A stretch of 64,000 bases of DNA from assembly GCA_006738865.1 (NCBI GenBank), contig AP019701.1, forward strand, positions 5,095,974-5,159,973, in the 5' to 3' direction. The translations under genes and the position numbers were made by a program. Shown here in pieces: positions 9,220-19,920 of the stretch (within the stretch, counting starts at the first letter, position 1; each line of letters starts with the position of its first letter). Source of the DNA: Allostella sp. ATCC 35155 (GTDB taxonomy: Bacteria > Pseudomonadota > Alphaproteobacteria > ATCC43930 > Allostellaceae). The notes below the pieces were generated by a model. That model saw nothing but the letters and a program-made list of their open reading frames with translations, was not told the origin of the DNA and did no database searches.

Positions 9220-10538
9220 GCTATCGCGGTTCAGCCGACACCATATTCGCGCTTACGACAGGACCGGGACGCGCAAGCTTAGCGGTTGTGCGGGTTTCAG
9301 GCCCCTGCACCCGACAGATACTAAGCACGCTTACACGTCGCTCGCTGCCGCGACCGCGCATCGCTGCGCGTCGCCGCTTCGTGACCGAGGACGTCATCGA
9401 CGACGGCATCCTGCTGTGGTTCCCGGGCCCGGCCAGCTTTACCGGCGAAGACGTCGCCGAACTCCATGTCCATGGCGGACGAGCGGTCTGGCAGGCGCTT
9501 GCCGGCGCGCTCGCCGCCGCCGGTGGACGGCTGGCCGAACCCGGAGAGTTCAGCCGTCGTGCCTTCGAGAACGGCAAGCTCGACCTCACGCAGGCCGAAG
9601 CGATCGCGGATCTGGTCGCTGCGGAAACGGAGGCGCAGCGTCGGCAGGCGCTGCGTCAGCTCGAGGGCGAACTGGGGCGCCTCTATGCCGGCTGGCGGTC
9701 GCGGATCCTCGATCTCATGGCACGGGCCGAGGCTGCGATCGATTTTCCCGAGGAGGACCTTCCGGACACGCTGCTGGAGGAGGTGCGCGCCGGTGCCATG
9801 AGCCTCGCCGCGGACCTCGCGCGGCATGTTGCCGATGGCGGTCGCGGCATGCGCCTGCGCGACGGCATCCAGGTGGCGATCCTCGGTGTGCCGAATGCGG
9901 GCAAGTCGAGCCTCTTGAACGCGCTCGTCGGGCGCGCGGCGGCCATCGTGCATCCTCTTGCCGGAACCACGCGCGACATTGTCGAGGCGGCGGTCGATCT
10001 GCGCGGCTGGCCGGTGGTCTACTGCGACTCAGCAGGCCTGCGCGAGACGGGCGATGCGGTGGAAGCCGAGGGGGTCCGACGCGCGCGGGCGCTGGCGGGC
10101 GGAGCGGACCTGCGACTGCTGGTGATCGATCTGTCCGATCCGGCATCGGACGAAGCGGTGGCGGGCCTGGTCGATGGTCGGTCGATCGTCGTGCTCAACA
10201 AATGCGACCTCTCTGACCGCGACGTTCGGCTGGGACCGGTGCCGCATGTGCGGGTTTGCGCAGCGACAGGCGACGGGCTCGAAGACCTCTCTGACAGGCT
10301 GTCGGCGGTGATCGCGGACCGGTTTGGCGGTGGTGGGGCGATGCCGACGCGGGAGCGGCATCGTGCGGCGGTCGCTGGATGTATCGACTGTCTGCAGGCC
10401 GCAGTCGGCGCGGAACTTCCGGAGCTTCTGGCGGAAGACTTGCGCCTCGCCGCACGGTCGCTCGGGATGGCGGTGGGGGTCGTCGGCGTCGAAGAGGTGC
10501 TCGACCGGGTGTTCCGGGAGTTCTGCATCGGCAAGTGA
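9216..10538 (+). CDS. mnmE: tRNA uridine-5-carboxymethylaminomethyl GTPase MnmE, probable CTG start
   Basis: With MnmG it installs the cmnm5 modification on U34 of several tRNAs. The domains are clear: N-terminal formyl-THF-binding domain (DTIFALTTGPGRASLAVVRVSG), a helical domain interrupted by the G domain with P-loop GVPNAGKSS at about 223-231, and the invariant C-terminal FCIGK. No ATG, GTG or TTG exists where the family N-terminus should be. The best start is CTG at 9216, overlapping the upstream stop and 8 nt behind GGAG; this gives 440 residues. The only other in-frame start is a GTG at 9102, which adds 38 unconserved residues inside the ferredoxin gene. Confidence 0.93.
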   Translation: MSYRGSADTIFALTTGPGRASLAVVRVSGPCTRQILSTLTRRSLPRPRIAARRRFVTEDVIDDGILLWFPGPASFTGEDVAELHVHGGRAVWQALAGALAAAGGRLAEPGEFSRRAFENGKLDLTQAEAIADLVAAETEAQRRQALRQLEGELGRLYAGWRSRILDLMARAEAAIDFPEEDLPDTLLEEVRAGAMSLAADLARHVADGGRGMRLRDGIQVAILGVPNAGKSSLLNALVGRAAAIVHPLAGTTRDIVEAAVDLRGWPVVYCDSAGLRETGDAVEAEGVRRARALAGGADLRLLVIDLSDPASDEAVAGLVDGRSIVVLNKCDLSDRDVRLGPVPHVRVCAATGDGLEDLSDRLSAVIADRFGGGGAMPTRERHRAAVAGCIDCLQAAVGAELPELLAEDLRLAARSLGMAVGVVGVEEVLDRVFREFCIGK

Positions 10539-10554
10539 CGTTTCATGTGAAACA
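10539..10554. promoter_or_regulatory. parS-like centromere site 1
   Basis: CGTTTCATGTGAAACA directly follows the mnmE stop. It differs from the widely conserved parS palindrome (TGTTTCACGTGAAACA) at two positions and, apart from its first base, is the reverse complement of the second site at 12529. ParB encoded 3.3 kb downstream would bind it. Location and pairing make chance unlikely. Confidence 0.8.
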
Positions 10555-10616
10555 TCCCGCCTGGAAGCGGCGCTTTTCCTTGGCGGACGGGGCGCCGATC
10601 CATAGAGTGCCGGCCC

Positions 10617-12491
10617 ATGCCAAACCGGGATTTCCGATACGATGTGATCGTCGTGGGTGGGGGCCATGCGGGCTGCGAAGCAGCGGGTGCTGCCGCGCGG
10701 ATGGGCGCGCGCACGCTGCTTCTGACGCATCGCCGGGAAACCATCGGCGAAATGTCCTGCAATCCCGCCATCGGGGGCTTGGCGAAGGGCCATCTCGTGC
10801 GGGAGATCGACGCTCTCGACGGGCTCATGGCCCGCTGCATCGACCGCGCCGGCATCCAGTTCCGAATTCTGAATCGCAGCAAGGGGCCGGCGGTTCATGG
10901 CCCGAGGGCGCAGGCCGACCGCAAGCTGTATCGGTTGGCAATGCAGGCGCTCCTCGCCGAACAGGCCGGGCTCGATATCCGCGAGGATGCGGTCGAGGAT
11001 CTGATCATCGGTGCCGACGGATCGGTGGGCGGCGTAGCCACGGCCAGCGGCTGCCACATCGGAGCTGGAGCGGTGGTGCTGACCACCGGGACATTCCTTC
11101 GCGGGATGATCCATATCGGAGAACGTCAGATCGCCGCCGGGCGGGTTGGAGATGCAGCCGCCGTGGGCTTGGCGCAGACGCTGCAGCGCGCCGGCTTTGC
11201 GCTCGGCCGGCTGAAGACTGGAACGCCGCCACGGCTCGACGGTAGGACGATCGACTGGAGCGGCCTCGAGGTCCAGCCTGGCGACGAGCCCCCGCCGCCG
11301 TTCTCCTTCCTGACCGACCGGATCACGACCCCCCAGGTGCCCTGTCACATCACCTGGACCCAGCCGGCGGTGCATGCGGCGATCCGGGAGAATCTTCACC
11401 GTGCGCCCCTCTATTCCGGCCAGATCGCCGGCACCGGACCACGCTATTGCCCGTCCATCGAGGACAAGGTGGTTCGCTTCGCCGACCGCGATCGGCACCA
11501 GATCTTTCTCGAACCCGAGGGTCTGGACGACGACACCGTCTACCCCAACGGTATCTCGACCTCGTTGCCCGAGGACGTCCAGGCGCGGATGATCGCGGGA
11601 ATTCCCGGTCTCGAACAGGCACGGATCCTGCGTCCCGGATATGCGATCGAGTATGACTTCGTCGATCCGCGGGAGCTGGCGGCCACGTTGGAGACCCGCC
11701 GGTTGCCTGGCCTGTTCCTGGCAGGGCAGATCAACGGCACAACCGGCTACGAGGAGGCTGCCGCGCAGGGATTGGTGGCCGGGGTGAACGCCGCGGCCCG
11801 GCTGAGTGGCTCGCGTGCTTTGCTGCTGGATCGCGCGGATGCGTATATCGGGGTGCTCATCGACGACCTCGTGACGCATGGCGTCAGTGAGCCGTATCGC
11901 ATGTTCACCTCGCGGGCGGAGTACCGGTTGCTGCTTCGCGCCGACAATGCGGATCAGCGACTGACCGGGATCGGCATCGCCGCGGGTTGTGTCGGCCGCA
12001 AGAGACAAGAGCGGTTCGAAGCGAAGCGCTTGGCCCTCGCCGAGGGCCGTGCGCTGCTGCAGGGACTGAGCGCGACGCCGTCTGCCCTGGAGCGCGCGGG
12101 ATTGGCGGTCAACCAGGATGGCGTGCTGCGCACGGCAGCGGGGCTATTGCGGCAGAGTTCGATCGGCTTGGCCGACATCGCGCGCATCTGGCCGGAACTC
12201 CGGCAGCTGGATGCGGAGGTGGCGGAACAGCTGACAATCGACGCGCGGTATGCAGGGTATATCGACCGGCAATCAGCGGACGTCGCCGCCTTTCGGAGGG
12301 ATGAGGCGTTGGCATTGCCATCGGACCTCGACTACGGAGGGATGGCCAACCTGTCCGCCGAGGTTCGGGAGAAACTGACGCGGGTTAGGCCAGGAACCCT
12401 GGGGCAGGCCGCGCGTGTGGAAGGGGTGACCGCGGCTGCACTGGTCGCCTTGCTGAAGCATGTGCGGCGAGAGGAGCGGCGAACCGCGTGA
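10617..12491 (+). CDS. mnmG: tRNA uridine-5-carboxymethylaminomethyl enzyme MnmG
   Basis: FAD-dependent partner of MnmE in wobble-uridine modification. The 624-residue length is normal. The N-terminal FAD-binding motif is [14 protein letters not shown] (GGGHAG at 14-19), followed by the family signatures [37 protein letters not shown] and the conserved C-terminal helical domain. It lies between the two parS-like sites and 78 nt after mnmE. The GTG start of rsmG overlaps its stop. Confidence 0.97.
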   Translation: MPNRDFRYDVIVVGGGHAGCEAAGAAARMGARTLLLTHRRETIGEMSCNPAIGGLAKGHLVREIDALDGLMARCIDRAGIQFRILNRSKGPAVHGPRAQADRKLYRLAMQALLAEQAGLDIREDAVEDLIIGADGSVGGVATASGCHIGAGAVVLTTGTFLRGMIHIGERQIAAGRVGDAAAVGLAQTLQRAGFALGRLKTGTPPRLDGRTIDWSGLEVQPGDEPPPPFSFLTDRITTPQVPCHITWTQPAVHAAIRENLHRAPLYSGQIAGTGPRYCPSIEDKVVRFADRDRHQIFLEPEGLDDDTVYPNGISTSLPEDVQARMIAGIPGLEQARILRPGYAIEYDFVDPRELAATLETRRLPGLFLAGQINGTTGYEEAAAQGLVAGVNAAARLSGSRALLLDRADAYIGVLIDDLVTHGVSEPYRMFTSRAEYRLLLRADNADQRLTGIGIAAGCVGRKRQERFEAKRLALAEGRALLQGLSATPSALERAGLAVNQDGVLRTAAGLLRQSSIGLADIARIWPELRQLDAEVAEQLTIDARYAGYIDRQSADVAAFRRDEALALPSDLDYGGMANLSAEVREKLTRVRPGTLGQAARVEGVTAAALVALLKHVRREERRTA

Positions 12492-13094
12492 AGGCCCTCA
12501 CCGCCGCGGGCTTCGCAGACAGCGCACGTGTTTCACATGAAACATTGCAACGGCTGGGGGTCTATCTCGATCTGCTGGCCCGTTGGAACACCCGGATCAA
12601 TCTTGTATCCCAGGCGACCCTGCTCGACCCTTGGCGGCGACACATTCTCGACAGTGTCCAGCTGCAGGACGATCTTCGCGACGTCGCCGGGCCGATCGCC
12701 GATCTTGGCTCGGGCGCCGGCCTTCCCGGCATGGTGCTCGCAATTCTGGGCCAGAGCCAAGTCTTCCTGCTCGAATCCGATCAGCGCAAATGTGCCTTTC
12801 TTCGCACGGTCGCCCGAGAGACCGGCACATCCGTGACCATCCGGGAAGGGCGAATCGAGTCCATTCCGGGGGTCGGCGCCGAAGCGATCGTCGCCCGCGC
12901 CTGCGCCCCGCTTGCGCGCCTGCTCGAACTGGCCGAGCCGCATCTTGGCGCCGGAGGGCGAGCGGTCCTGCTCAAGGGGCGGTCGATCGATTCGGAGATG
13001 GACGAGGCTCGGCCATGCTGGTCGTTCGACGCCAAGCGGCGGCCGAGCCTGACGGACCCCGAGGGGTGCATCCTGCGGCTGGAGAACATCGCAC

Positions 13095-13102
<8 letters not shown>
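12488..13102 (+). CDS. rsmG: 16S rRNA (guanine-N7) methyltransferase RsmG
   Basis: Methylates G527 of 16S rRNA with SAM. The 204-residue protein has the SAM-binding motif [17 protein letters not shown] near residue 70 and the family segment WNTRINLVS and HILDSVQL before it. The GTG start overlaps the mnmG stop and its own stop overlaps the parA GTG. A parS-like 16-mer lies inside the coding sequence at codons 14-19, so the protein sequence there (ARVSHET) is shared with a chromosome-segregation element. Confidence 0.95.
12529..12544. promoter_or_regulatory. parS-like centromere site 2 (inside rsmG)
   Basis: TGTTTCACATGAAACA matches the canonical 16-bp parS palindrome at 15 of 16 positions. 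It lies within the rsmG reading frame, 550 nt before parA. Together with the site at 10539 it frames mnmG. The closeness to parAB is as known in many bacteria. Confidence 0.85.
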
Positions 13103-13891
<789 letters not shown>

Positions 13892-13895
<4 letters not shown>

Positions 13896-14752
13896 GCCGC
13901 GAACCGATCAAGCGCAAGCCATTGGGCCGCGGACTCTCCGCGTTGCTGGGCGAGACGCCGGAAATGCCTGCGGAGTCCGGGGCTGGCGGTGCCGATCCGC
14001 GGACGGCGCCGATCGAATCGCTGCGCCCGGGGCGCTTCCAGCCGCGCCGACAGTTCGACGAGGTCGCCATGTCCGCGCTCGTCGAATCCGTGCGCGAGCA
14101 GGGCATTCTACAACCAATCCTTGTGCGCCGCCTCGGCGATGGATGGGAGATCGTCGCCGGCGAGCGGCGATGGCGGGCGGCCCAAGCCGCTGGACTGCAC
14201 CAGGTGCCGGTTCTCGTCCGCGAACTGGACGACCGGTCGGCCCTGGAGATCGCGCTCGTCGAGAATGTGCAGCGCCAGGATCTGACGGCGCTCGAAGAGG
14301 CCGAAGGCTATCAGCGCCTGATTGACGAATTCGGGCATCGTCAGGAGGATTTGGCCCGCTCGGTGGGCAAGAGCCGCAGCCATATCGCCAACACGCTGCG
14401 GCTGCTGCAGCTGCCGTCGGACGTACGTCAACTCGTCCAGGACGGAACGCTCACCGCCGGTCATGCCCGGGCACTGGTCGGCGCTCCGAACGCAGGCGAT
14501 CTCGCGCGACGAATCGCGGCCCAGGGGCTGAACGTGCGCCAGACGGAGAAGCTGGCGGCGGGAGCCAAGGACGCGCCGCCGCGCCGGCCGCCGCCGGCGG
14601 TGGATGCCGATACGCGAGCGCTCGAGCGGACCCTGGAAGAACAGCTCGGGCTCAAGGTGGCGATCGAGCATGGCGACCGCGGCGGCCGGCTGATCCTGCA
14701 CTATCGGACACTCGACCAGCTCGACGACGTGCTGAAGCGCCTCGGCGGCTGA
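13892..14752 (+). CDS. parB: Chromosome partitioning protein ParB
   Basis: Binds parS and loads ParA. The 286-residue protein opens with the basic RKPLGRGLSALLGE motif. It has the CTPase/N-terminal motifs PGRFQPRRQFDE and IVAGERRWRAA (the GERRxRA box), then the helix-turn-helix VGKSRSHIANTLRLLQLP and a C-terminal dimerisation domain. It overlaps parA by ATGA. Its TGA directly abuts the TAG of the convergent holA gene with no intervening base. Confidence 0.97.
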
Positions 14753-15778
14753 CTACCGGCGCATTGCCTGTCTGGCGAGTTCGTCCAGGGCGTGCCGGCA
14801 CACGAGTTCCGCCGGATAGCTCGCCCGCTTGCAGTCGGCCTCGGCGTCTGCCAGCCGGGCGATCGCGCGGGCGATCCCGGGCCGGGTCCAGCGCTGGAGC
14901 TGGGCGGTCAGCAGCGGCGCTTCCTTGAAGTGCGGCCGCGGCCGCAGGGCGTCGACGGCGGCCTGTGGCCTGGCGCCGGCCTCGACCGCGGCCGTCAGCG
15001 TCAGAAGGCGCAGGAAATGCCGCTGCAGGGCCCGCAACAGGCGGATCGGCTGCTCGCCTTCGGCAAAGACGCGGTCGAGAAAGCGCTCCAGGCGCCTTCG
15101 GTCGCCGCCCGCGGTCGCGGAGACGACGGCGTCCACGGCGATCTCGATGCTGTCGCCGACGACGGCGACGCAGTCCTCCACGGAGACGGTGCCGCCGTCT
15201 CCGACGTAGAGCGCGAGCTTCTCCGCTTCGCCGCGCAGGATGCCGCGGTCGCCGCCGAGGTGGGCCGAAAGCCAGTGCGCCGCCGCTCCATCGAGGTTGA
15301 CGCGGTGCTGGGCCAGGGTGTCGCGCAGCACCCGCTCCAGCGCGGCGCCTTCGTCGACATAGCACGGCACGGCCGCCGCCGACCCGGCGCTCTCGAAGAG
15401 CTTGCGCAGGGGGCTGGTGGGGCGCAGTTCGCCTGCCTCGACCACGAGCAGGGTATCGCCGGCGGCGCCGTCCTGCAGCGCGCGGGACAGGGCCGGTGCC
15501 GCCGCATCACCGGCATCCCGGAGCCGGACCAGACGGCGCCCGCCGACCAGGGACATGGCGGCGACCTCCTCCGCCAGACGGGGTGGGTCGGCCACGACGG
15601 CAGCGCCGGTGAGCACGGAGACGCGAAACGGGTCGTCGAGATCGGCAACCGCACTACGTCCCAGCAGGTCTGCCCGCTCGCGAATCAGCCCGGCGTCGGG
15701 ACCATAGACCAGAACGGCGCGGATCCCGGCGTCCGGGCGACGACAGAAGGCGTCCAGGCGGGCCGCCGGTATCTTCAC
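14753..15778 (-). CDS. holA: DNA polymerase III subunit delta
   Basis: Clamp-loader subunit that opens the beta clamp. The 341-residue product starts MKIPAARLDAFCRRPDAGIRAVLVYGPDAGLIRERAD, typical of HolA, with the degenerate ATPase-like domain followed by the helical collar domain. It lies last in leuS-lptE-holA, the conserved alphaproteobacterial order, 24 nt after lptE. The sequence diverges from E. coli HolA, as is common in this class, so the gene order adds weight to the call. Confidence 0.92.
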   Translation of the reverse strand: MKIPAARLDAFCRRPDAGIRAVLVYGPDAGLIRERADLLGRSAVADLDDPFRVSVLTGAAVVADPPRLAEEVAAMSLVGGRRLVRLRDAGDAAAPALSRALQDGAAGDTLLVVEAGELRPTSPLRKLFESAGSAAAVPCYVDEGAALERVLRDTLAQHRVNLDGAAAHWLSAHLGGDRGILRGEAEKLALYVGDGGTVSVEDCVAVVGDSIEIAVDAVVSATAGGDRRRLERFLDRVFAEGEQPIRLLRALQRHFLRLLTLTAAVEAGARPQAAVDALRPRPHFKEAPLLTAQLQRWTRPGIARAIARLADAEADCKRASYPAELVCRHALDELARQAMRR

Positions 15779-15802
15779 CGGGTCTGTCCCAGCCGGCCCG
15801 GA

Positions 15803-16309
15803 TCAGCCGGTCGGATCGTTCTTGCGGAAATGCAGGGCGAGACGGGTGCGGATGTCGGCACCGATCTGCCGCAGCGCCTGCTGTCGCGCTTCCTGTTCGG
15901 AGACGACGTTCGCATAATCGTTGATCAGGATGTCGAAGCTGGACAGCGTCCGGCTGCGTCCCTGCAGCACCGTCTTGCCGTCCGCCAGGGCGACCAGACG
16001 ATATTCCGCCTCCACGGTCAGGTTGGTGCGTGTGCGGATATCGTCCTGCCGCAGGCCGATATCCGCGCGCTGTTCGGCCAGCCGCACATCCAGCCGGTAT
16101 GTCGGGTTGCCCGGCACGCCATAGGGATTGATCTCGTCGCGGAGATAGTTGCGCAGATACTGTCCGGCGCGGTCCGGGATGTTCGCAATCCGGACGGTCG
16201 ACAATGCCTGCGGCACGGAATGTCCGCCCTGTGGCGCATACAGGGGCTCGAAGCCGCAAGCCCCCGCCAGCAGCAGGGCGGCGACCGCAATCGGCCTAGA
16301 CCACGACAT
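15803..16309 (-). CDS. lptE: LPS-assembly lipoprotein LptE
   Basis: Outer-membrane lipoprotein that plugs LptD during LPS export. The 168-residue precursor has a lipoprotein signal with lipobox LAGAC (Cys18) followed by GFEPLYAP, the usual LptE start of the mature chain. The rest fits the LptE fold in length. Its ATG lies 14 nt inside the leuS 3' end, so it is translationally linked to leuS, as in other alphaproteobacteria. Confidence 0.93.
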   Translation of the reverse strand: MSWSRPIAVAALLLAGACGFEPLYAPQGGHSVPQALSTVRIANIPDRAGQYLRNYLRDEINPYGVPGNPTYRLDVRLAEQRADIGLRQDDIRTRTNLTVEAEYRLVALADGKTVLQGRSRTLSSFDILINDYANVVSEQEARQQALRQIGADIRTRLALHFRKNDPTG

Positions 16310-18860
16310 TAACGATCCGGTTCGGCACGACGACCACCTTCCTGGCCGGCTTTCCCTCGGTGGCGCGAATGACGGCGGGCAGCGTCAGAGCCGCGGCCTC
16401 GACCACGTCCCGCGCCGAGTCGCGGGCGATATCGAGGGTGGCGCGCAGCTTGCCGTTCACTTGCACGGCCAAGGTTACCACGTCATCGACCAGCAGCGCA
16501 GCATCCGCTTCGGGCCAGGCGGTGTCGACCAGCAGGGTGTCGCGACCGAGTTCCTGCCACAAGGCCTCCGCCAGATGGGGGGTCATCGGCGCGAGCAGCT
16601 GCGCGGCGGCTTCGCAGCCCTGGCGCAGGACCCAGCCGGCACCGGCCGCCGAGGCGGGAAGGTCGGCGAGGCCGTTGACGAGCTCGCGGATGCGGGCGAC
16701 CGCCTTGTTGAAGCGGAACCCTTCCAGATCCTCGGTCACGGCCTGAATCGTCTTGTGGACGAGGCGCAGGGCGGCGTCGGCTGCGGGATCGAGCGGGTCC
16801 GGGCGCGGCGCGCCCACGGGCGGCAACGCGGTTTCGGGCTCGGTCACGAGGCGCCAGACGCGGTTGATGAAGCGCCACACGCCCTCCGCGCCACCGTCGG
16901 TCCATTCGAGATCGCGCTCGGGCGGACTGTCGGACAGGAGGAAGAGGCGCGCGGTATCGGCCCCGTACCCTTCGACGATCGCCTCCAGCCCGACCACGTT
17001 CTTGCGCGACTTGCTCATCTTCTCGGAGCGGCCGACCGTCACCGGGCGACCACCCTCGACGGTGACCACCGCACCGCCATCAGACCGCCGGACCTCTTCG
17101 GGGAACAGCCACCCGCCCTCCGGGTCGCGGTAGGTCTCGTGGCAGACCATGCCTTGCGTGAACAGGCCCGCGAACGGCTCGCCCATGTCGACATAGCCGC
17201 AACGGGAGAGGGCGCGCATGAAGAAGCGGGAGTACAGCAGGTGCAGCACGGCATGCTCGACGCCGCCGATGTACTGGTCGACCGGCATCCAGTAGTCGAC
17301 GGCCTTGCGGTCGAACGCGCCGGAATCCCGGGCCGAGCAGAAGCGCAGGAAGTACCAGGAGGATTCGACGAAGGTGTCGAAGGTGTCGGTCTCGCGCCGG
17401 GCCGGCTTGCCGCAGGACGGGCAGGCGACGTGCTTCCAGGTCGGGTGATGATCCAGCGGGTTGCCGGGCCGATCGAACGTCACATCGTCCGGCAGGCGGA
17501 CCGGCAGGTCCGACTCCGGCACGGGAACGATGCCGCAATCGGTGCAATGGATGACCGGGATCGGGCAGCCCCAGTAGCGCTGGCGCGACACGCCCCAGTC
17601 GCGCAGGCGGAACTGCACCTCGCCGGCGCCGGCGCCGAGCCGCTCCAGCTCCTCGATGGCGCGCCGCTTGGCGGTCTCGACCGGAAGCCCGTCGAGGAAG
17701 CGCGAATTGTAGAGCGTCCCGTCGCCGGTATAGGCCTCCTCGCCGATGGCGAACGTCGCTGCGTCGCCCTCTGGCGGCAGCACCACCGGGATGACGGGAA
17801 GATCGTACTTCCGGGCGAAGTCGAGATCGCGCTGGTCGCCGGACGGACAGCCGAAGATAGCGCCGGTGCCGTACTCCATCAGCACGAAGTTCGCGACATA
17901 GACCGGCACCTGCCAGTCGGGATCGAAGGGATGGACGGCCTTGAGGCCGGTGTCGAAGCCCAGCTTCTCGGCCGCCTCGATGACGGCCTCGCTGGTGCCG
18001 AGGCGGCTGCATTCCTGAACGAAGGCGGCCAGCGCCGGATTGTCGCGCGCCAGTTCCTCGGCGAGCGGATGGTTCGGCGAAACTGCGACGAACGAGGCGC
18101 CGAACAGCGTGTCCGGCCGGGTCGAATAGACCTCGATGTCGTCGGGCCGGCCGGCGAGACGGAAGCGGAAGCGCGCGCCCTCGGAACGGCCGATCCAGTT
18201 CTCCTGCATCAGCCGGACCCGTTCCGGCCAGCGGTCCAGCCGCTTGATCGCGTCGAGCAGGTCGTCGGCGAACTCCGTGATGCGGAAGAACCACTGCGAC
18301 AGGCGGCGGCGCTCGACCGGTGCGCCCGAGCGCCAGCCCTTGCCGTCGATGACCTGCTCGTTGGCCAGGACGGTGTTCTCGACCGGATCCCAGTTGACCC
18401 AGGACTCCCGGCGGTATGCGAGGCCCGCCTCCAGGAAGTCCAGGAACATCTTCTGCTCGTGCCGGTAGTATTCCGGGTGGCAGGTGGCGATCTCGCGATC
18501 CCAGTCGTAGGCGATGCCCATCCGCCGCAATTGCTCGCGCATCACGGCGATATTGTCGTAGGTCCAGGCGGCCGGATGCACCTTGCTGGCGATTGCCGCG
18601 TTCTCGGCCGGCAGGCCGAAGGCGTCCCAGCCCATCGGGTGCAGGACGTTGAAGCCGCGGGCCCGCTTGTAGCGGGCGAGCACGTCGCCCATCGTGTAGT
18701 TGCGCACATGCCCGACGTGAAGGCGGCCTGAAGGATAGGGGAACATCTCCAGGACGTAGTATTTCGGCTTCGCCGGATCCTCGGTGACGGCGAAGGTGCG
18801 GCGCTCCGCCCAGACGGCGCGCCACCGATCCTCATTCTCGCGGACATTGTAGCGGGACAT
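16296..18860 (-). CDS. leuS: Leucyl-tRNA synthetase
   Basis: Charges tRNA-Leu. The 854-residue class I synthetase begins [14 protein letters not shown]. It has the HIGH-box variant HVGH (48-51) in [21 protein letters not shown], the CP1 editing domain (about 225-420) and the KMSKS loop near residue 612. I chose the ATG at 18860, behind AGGAAAAGC, over an upstream in-frame ATG at 18911 that would add 17 residues not typical of LeuS. First gene of leuS-lptE-holA. Confidence 0.97.
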   Translation of the reverse strand: MSRYNVRENEDRWRAVWAERRTFAVTEDPAKPKYYVLEMFPYPSGRLHVGHVRNYTMGDVLARYKRARGFNVLHPMGWDAFGLPAENAAIASKVHPAAWTYDNIAVMREQLRRMGIAYDWDREIATCHPEYYRHEQKMFLDFLEAGLAYRRESWVNWDPVENTVLANEQVIDGKGWRSGAPVERRRLSQWFFRITEFADDLLDAIKRLDRWPERVRLMQENWIGRSEGARFRFRLAGRPDDIEVYSTRPDTLFGASFVAVSPNHPLAEELARDNPALAAFVQECSRLGTSEAVIEAAEKLGFDTGLKAVHPFDPDWQVPVYVANFVLMEYGTGAIFGCPSGDQRDLDFARKYDLPVIPVVLPPEGDAATFAIGEEAYTGDGTLYNSRFLDGLPVETAKRRAIEELERLGAGAGEVQFRLRDWGVSRQRYWGCPIPVIHCTDCGIVPVPESDLPVRLPDDVTFDRPGNPLDHHPTWKHVACPSCGKPARRETDTFDTFVESSWYFLRFCSARDSGAFDRKAVDYWMPVDQYIGGVEHAVLHLLYSRFFMRALSRCGYVDMGEPFAGLFTQGMVCHETYRDPEGGWLFPEEVRRSDGGAVVTVEGGRPVTVGRSEKMSKSRKNVVGLEAIVEGYGADTARLFLLSDSPPERDLEWTDGGAEGVWRFINRVWRLVTEPETALPPVGAPRPDPLDPAADAALRLVHKTIQAVTEDLEGFRFNKAVARIRELVNGLADLPASAAGAGWVLRQGCEAAAQLLAPMTPHLAEALWQELGRDTLLVDTAWPEADAALLVDDVVTLAVQVNGKLRATLDIARDSARDVVEAAALTLPAVIRATEGKPARKVVVVPNRIVNVVV

Positions 18861-18949
18861 GCTTTTCCTGCCGGGTTCACCCGTATGGGCGCGTAGAGGC
18901 GCCCCGAACACCCGGGGGCCCTGCCGAAAGGCCGCGCATTCTGTCGAAG

Positions 18950-18992
18950 CGGCGCCCAGCCCGCAAGCGGCGGCCTGCCGGGCTGGGCGCCG
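18950..18992 (-). terminator. 14-bp hairpin after the DUF3576 lipoprotein gene
   Basis: CGGCGCCCAGCCCG (18950-18963) pairs perfectly with 18979-18992, loop of 15 nt. It begins 12 nt after the stop at 19005 on the minus strand and lies before leuS. There is no U-run behind it, so it may pause or protect the 3' end rather than be a classic intrinsic terminator. Confidence 0.6.
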
Positions 18993-19004
18993 TGCGGGCC
19001 GTGG

Positions 19005-19586
19005 TTACTGGGCGGCCATGCCGAGCCGCATCTGGCGGGCCCGCGTCAGGATTGCGTCCTCGAGGTCGGTCGCGGTCTTGGCATCGACCGGCGCGTCCAC
19101 CCAGTTGCCCTGGCTGTCCCGCCGCTGCCGGAAGACCGCGGCGCGGACCCCGTCGGCGCGCAGGGTCCGGTCGAGGATGAAGACGTTGACCTTCATCCGC
19201 TCGCTCGGAGCCTCCGGCGCCGAGTACCAGTCCGTGATGATGACGCCGCCGAAGGGGTCGGTCTGCGCCATCGGCATGAAAGACAGCGTGTCGAGCGAAG
19301 CGCGCCAGAGGAAGGTGTTGACGCCGATGCCGCCACTGCCGCTGCCTTCCGTGCCCGGCTCGCCCCTGCGGCTGGACCCGAAGAGCCAGACGCCGCTGCT
19401 GTCGCCCCAGATGGTCTCGCGCGGCTGATTGCTGTAGGTGATGTCCGAGGCGCCGGTGCGGCGCTCGGGATAGGCCGCCTCGGTGCGCGGGCCGGTGCCG
19501 TTGCCGCCGCATGCGGCCAGGGTCGCGAGCGCGACGGCGGCGGCCACGGTCCGGGCCGGTCGGGAGAGGTTGCGGGCAGCGATCAT
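19005..19586 (-). CDS. DUF3576 domain-containing lipoprotein
   Basis: A 193-residue precursor with a signal peptide ending in the lipobox LATLAAC (Cys26), predicting an envelope lipoprotein. The mature part contains WGDSSGVWLFG, the run GIGVNTFLWRASLDTLSFMP and IITDWYSAPEAPSERMKVNVFILDRTLRADG, which I recognise as DUF3576, an alphaproteobacterial family of unknown function. It sits upstream of leuS in the same direction, separated by a hairpin. Confidence 0.88.
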   Translation of the reverse strand: MIAARNLSRPARTVAAAVALATLAACGGNGTGPRTEAAYPERRTGASDITYSNQPRETIWGDSSGVWLFGSSRRGEPGTEGSGSGGIGVNTFLWRASLDTLSFMPMAQTDPFGGVIITDWYSAPEAPSERMKVNVFILDRTLRADGVRAAVFRQRRDSQGNWVDAPVDAKTATDLEDAILTRARQMRLGMAAQ

Positions 19587-19920
19587 GTGGCCGGACAGTC
19601 CTTCTATATGGCGACCCCTTGGGACCCGCTCCGCGGCAGGGTGAAACCATGGCCCCCTCAGACGGCCAACCCTCTAGCACCACGGCACGGCGCCGTCAAA
19701 AAGCGCCGGCCATGTCGTCGTCGGCGCGGTTCCCGTACGGTGTGGCCGGACCGGGCCCGGAACCCGATGGTGCATTTCTGCCACATGTGGGGCGAGGCGA
19801 CACAGCGGCGGCAGCTTCGCCTTGACGGTACTCCGGGCTTTCTCTCAGATTGCCGTGGTGGAGCCGTTCTGCGGTCTAAGCGAATTGCTCGCATACAGGT
19901 TCGAACGTGAAGGGGGACTT
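19587..19920 (+). other. Divergent 334-nt intergenic region before the porin gene
   Basis: No convincing gene here. Open frames in both strands have no homology or ribosome site. The stretch should contain the promoters for both the DUF3576 lipoprotein (minus) and the porin (plus); the only decent -35 I see is listed separately. A porin leader of up to about 70 nt follows it. Confidence 0.6.
19822..19850 (+). promoter_or_regulatory. Candidate porin promoter
   Basis: CTTGACG at 19821-19827 matches the alphaproteobacterial CTTGAC -35 element. A weak -10 (TCAGAT, 19845-19850) follows after 17 nt, 70 nt before the porin ATG. The -10 is poor, so the exact placement is uncertain. Confidence 0.35.

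Noticed and set aside
12529-12544. The parS-like 16-mer read as a rsmG regulatory operator
   Set aside because: The match to canonical parS, the paired copy at 10539 and the nearby parAB explain it better than a local operator.
16149-18731. Very long plus-strand open frame antisense to leuS
   Set aside because: Shadow of GC-rich coding; leuS is certain on the other strand, and the translation is rich in arginine, glutamine and histidine without any family motif.
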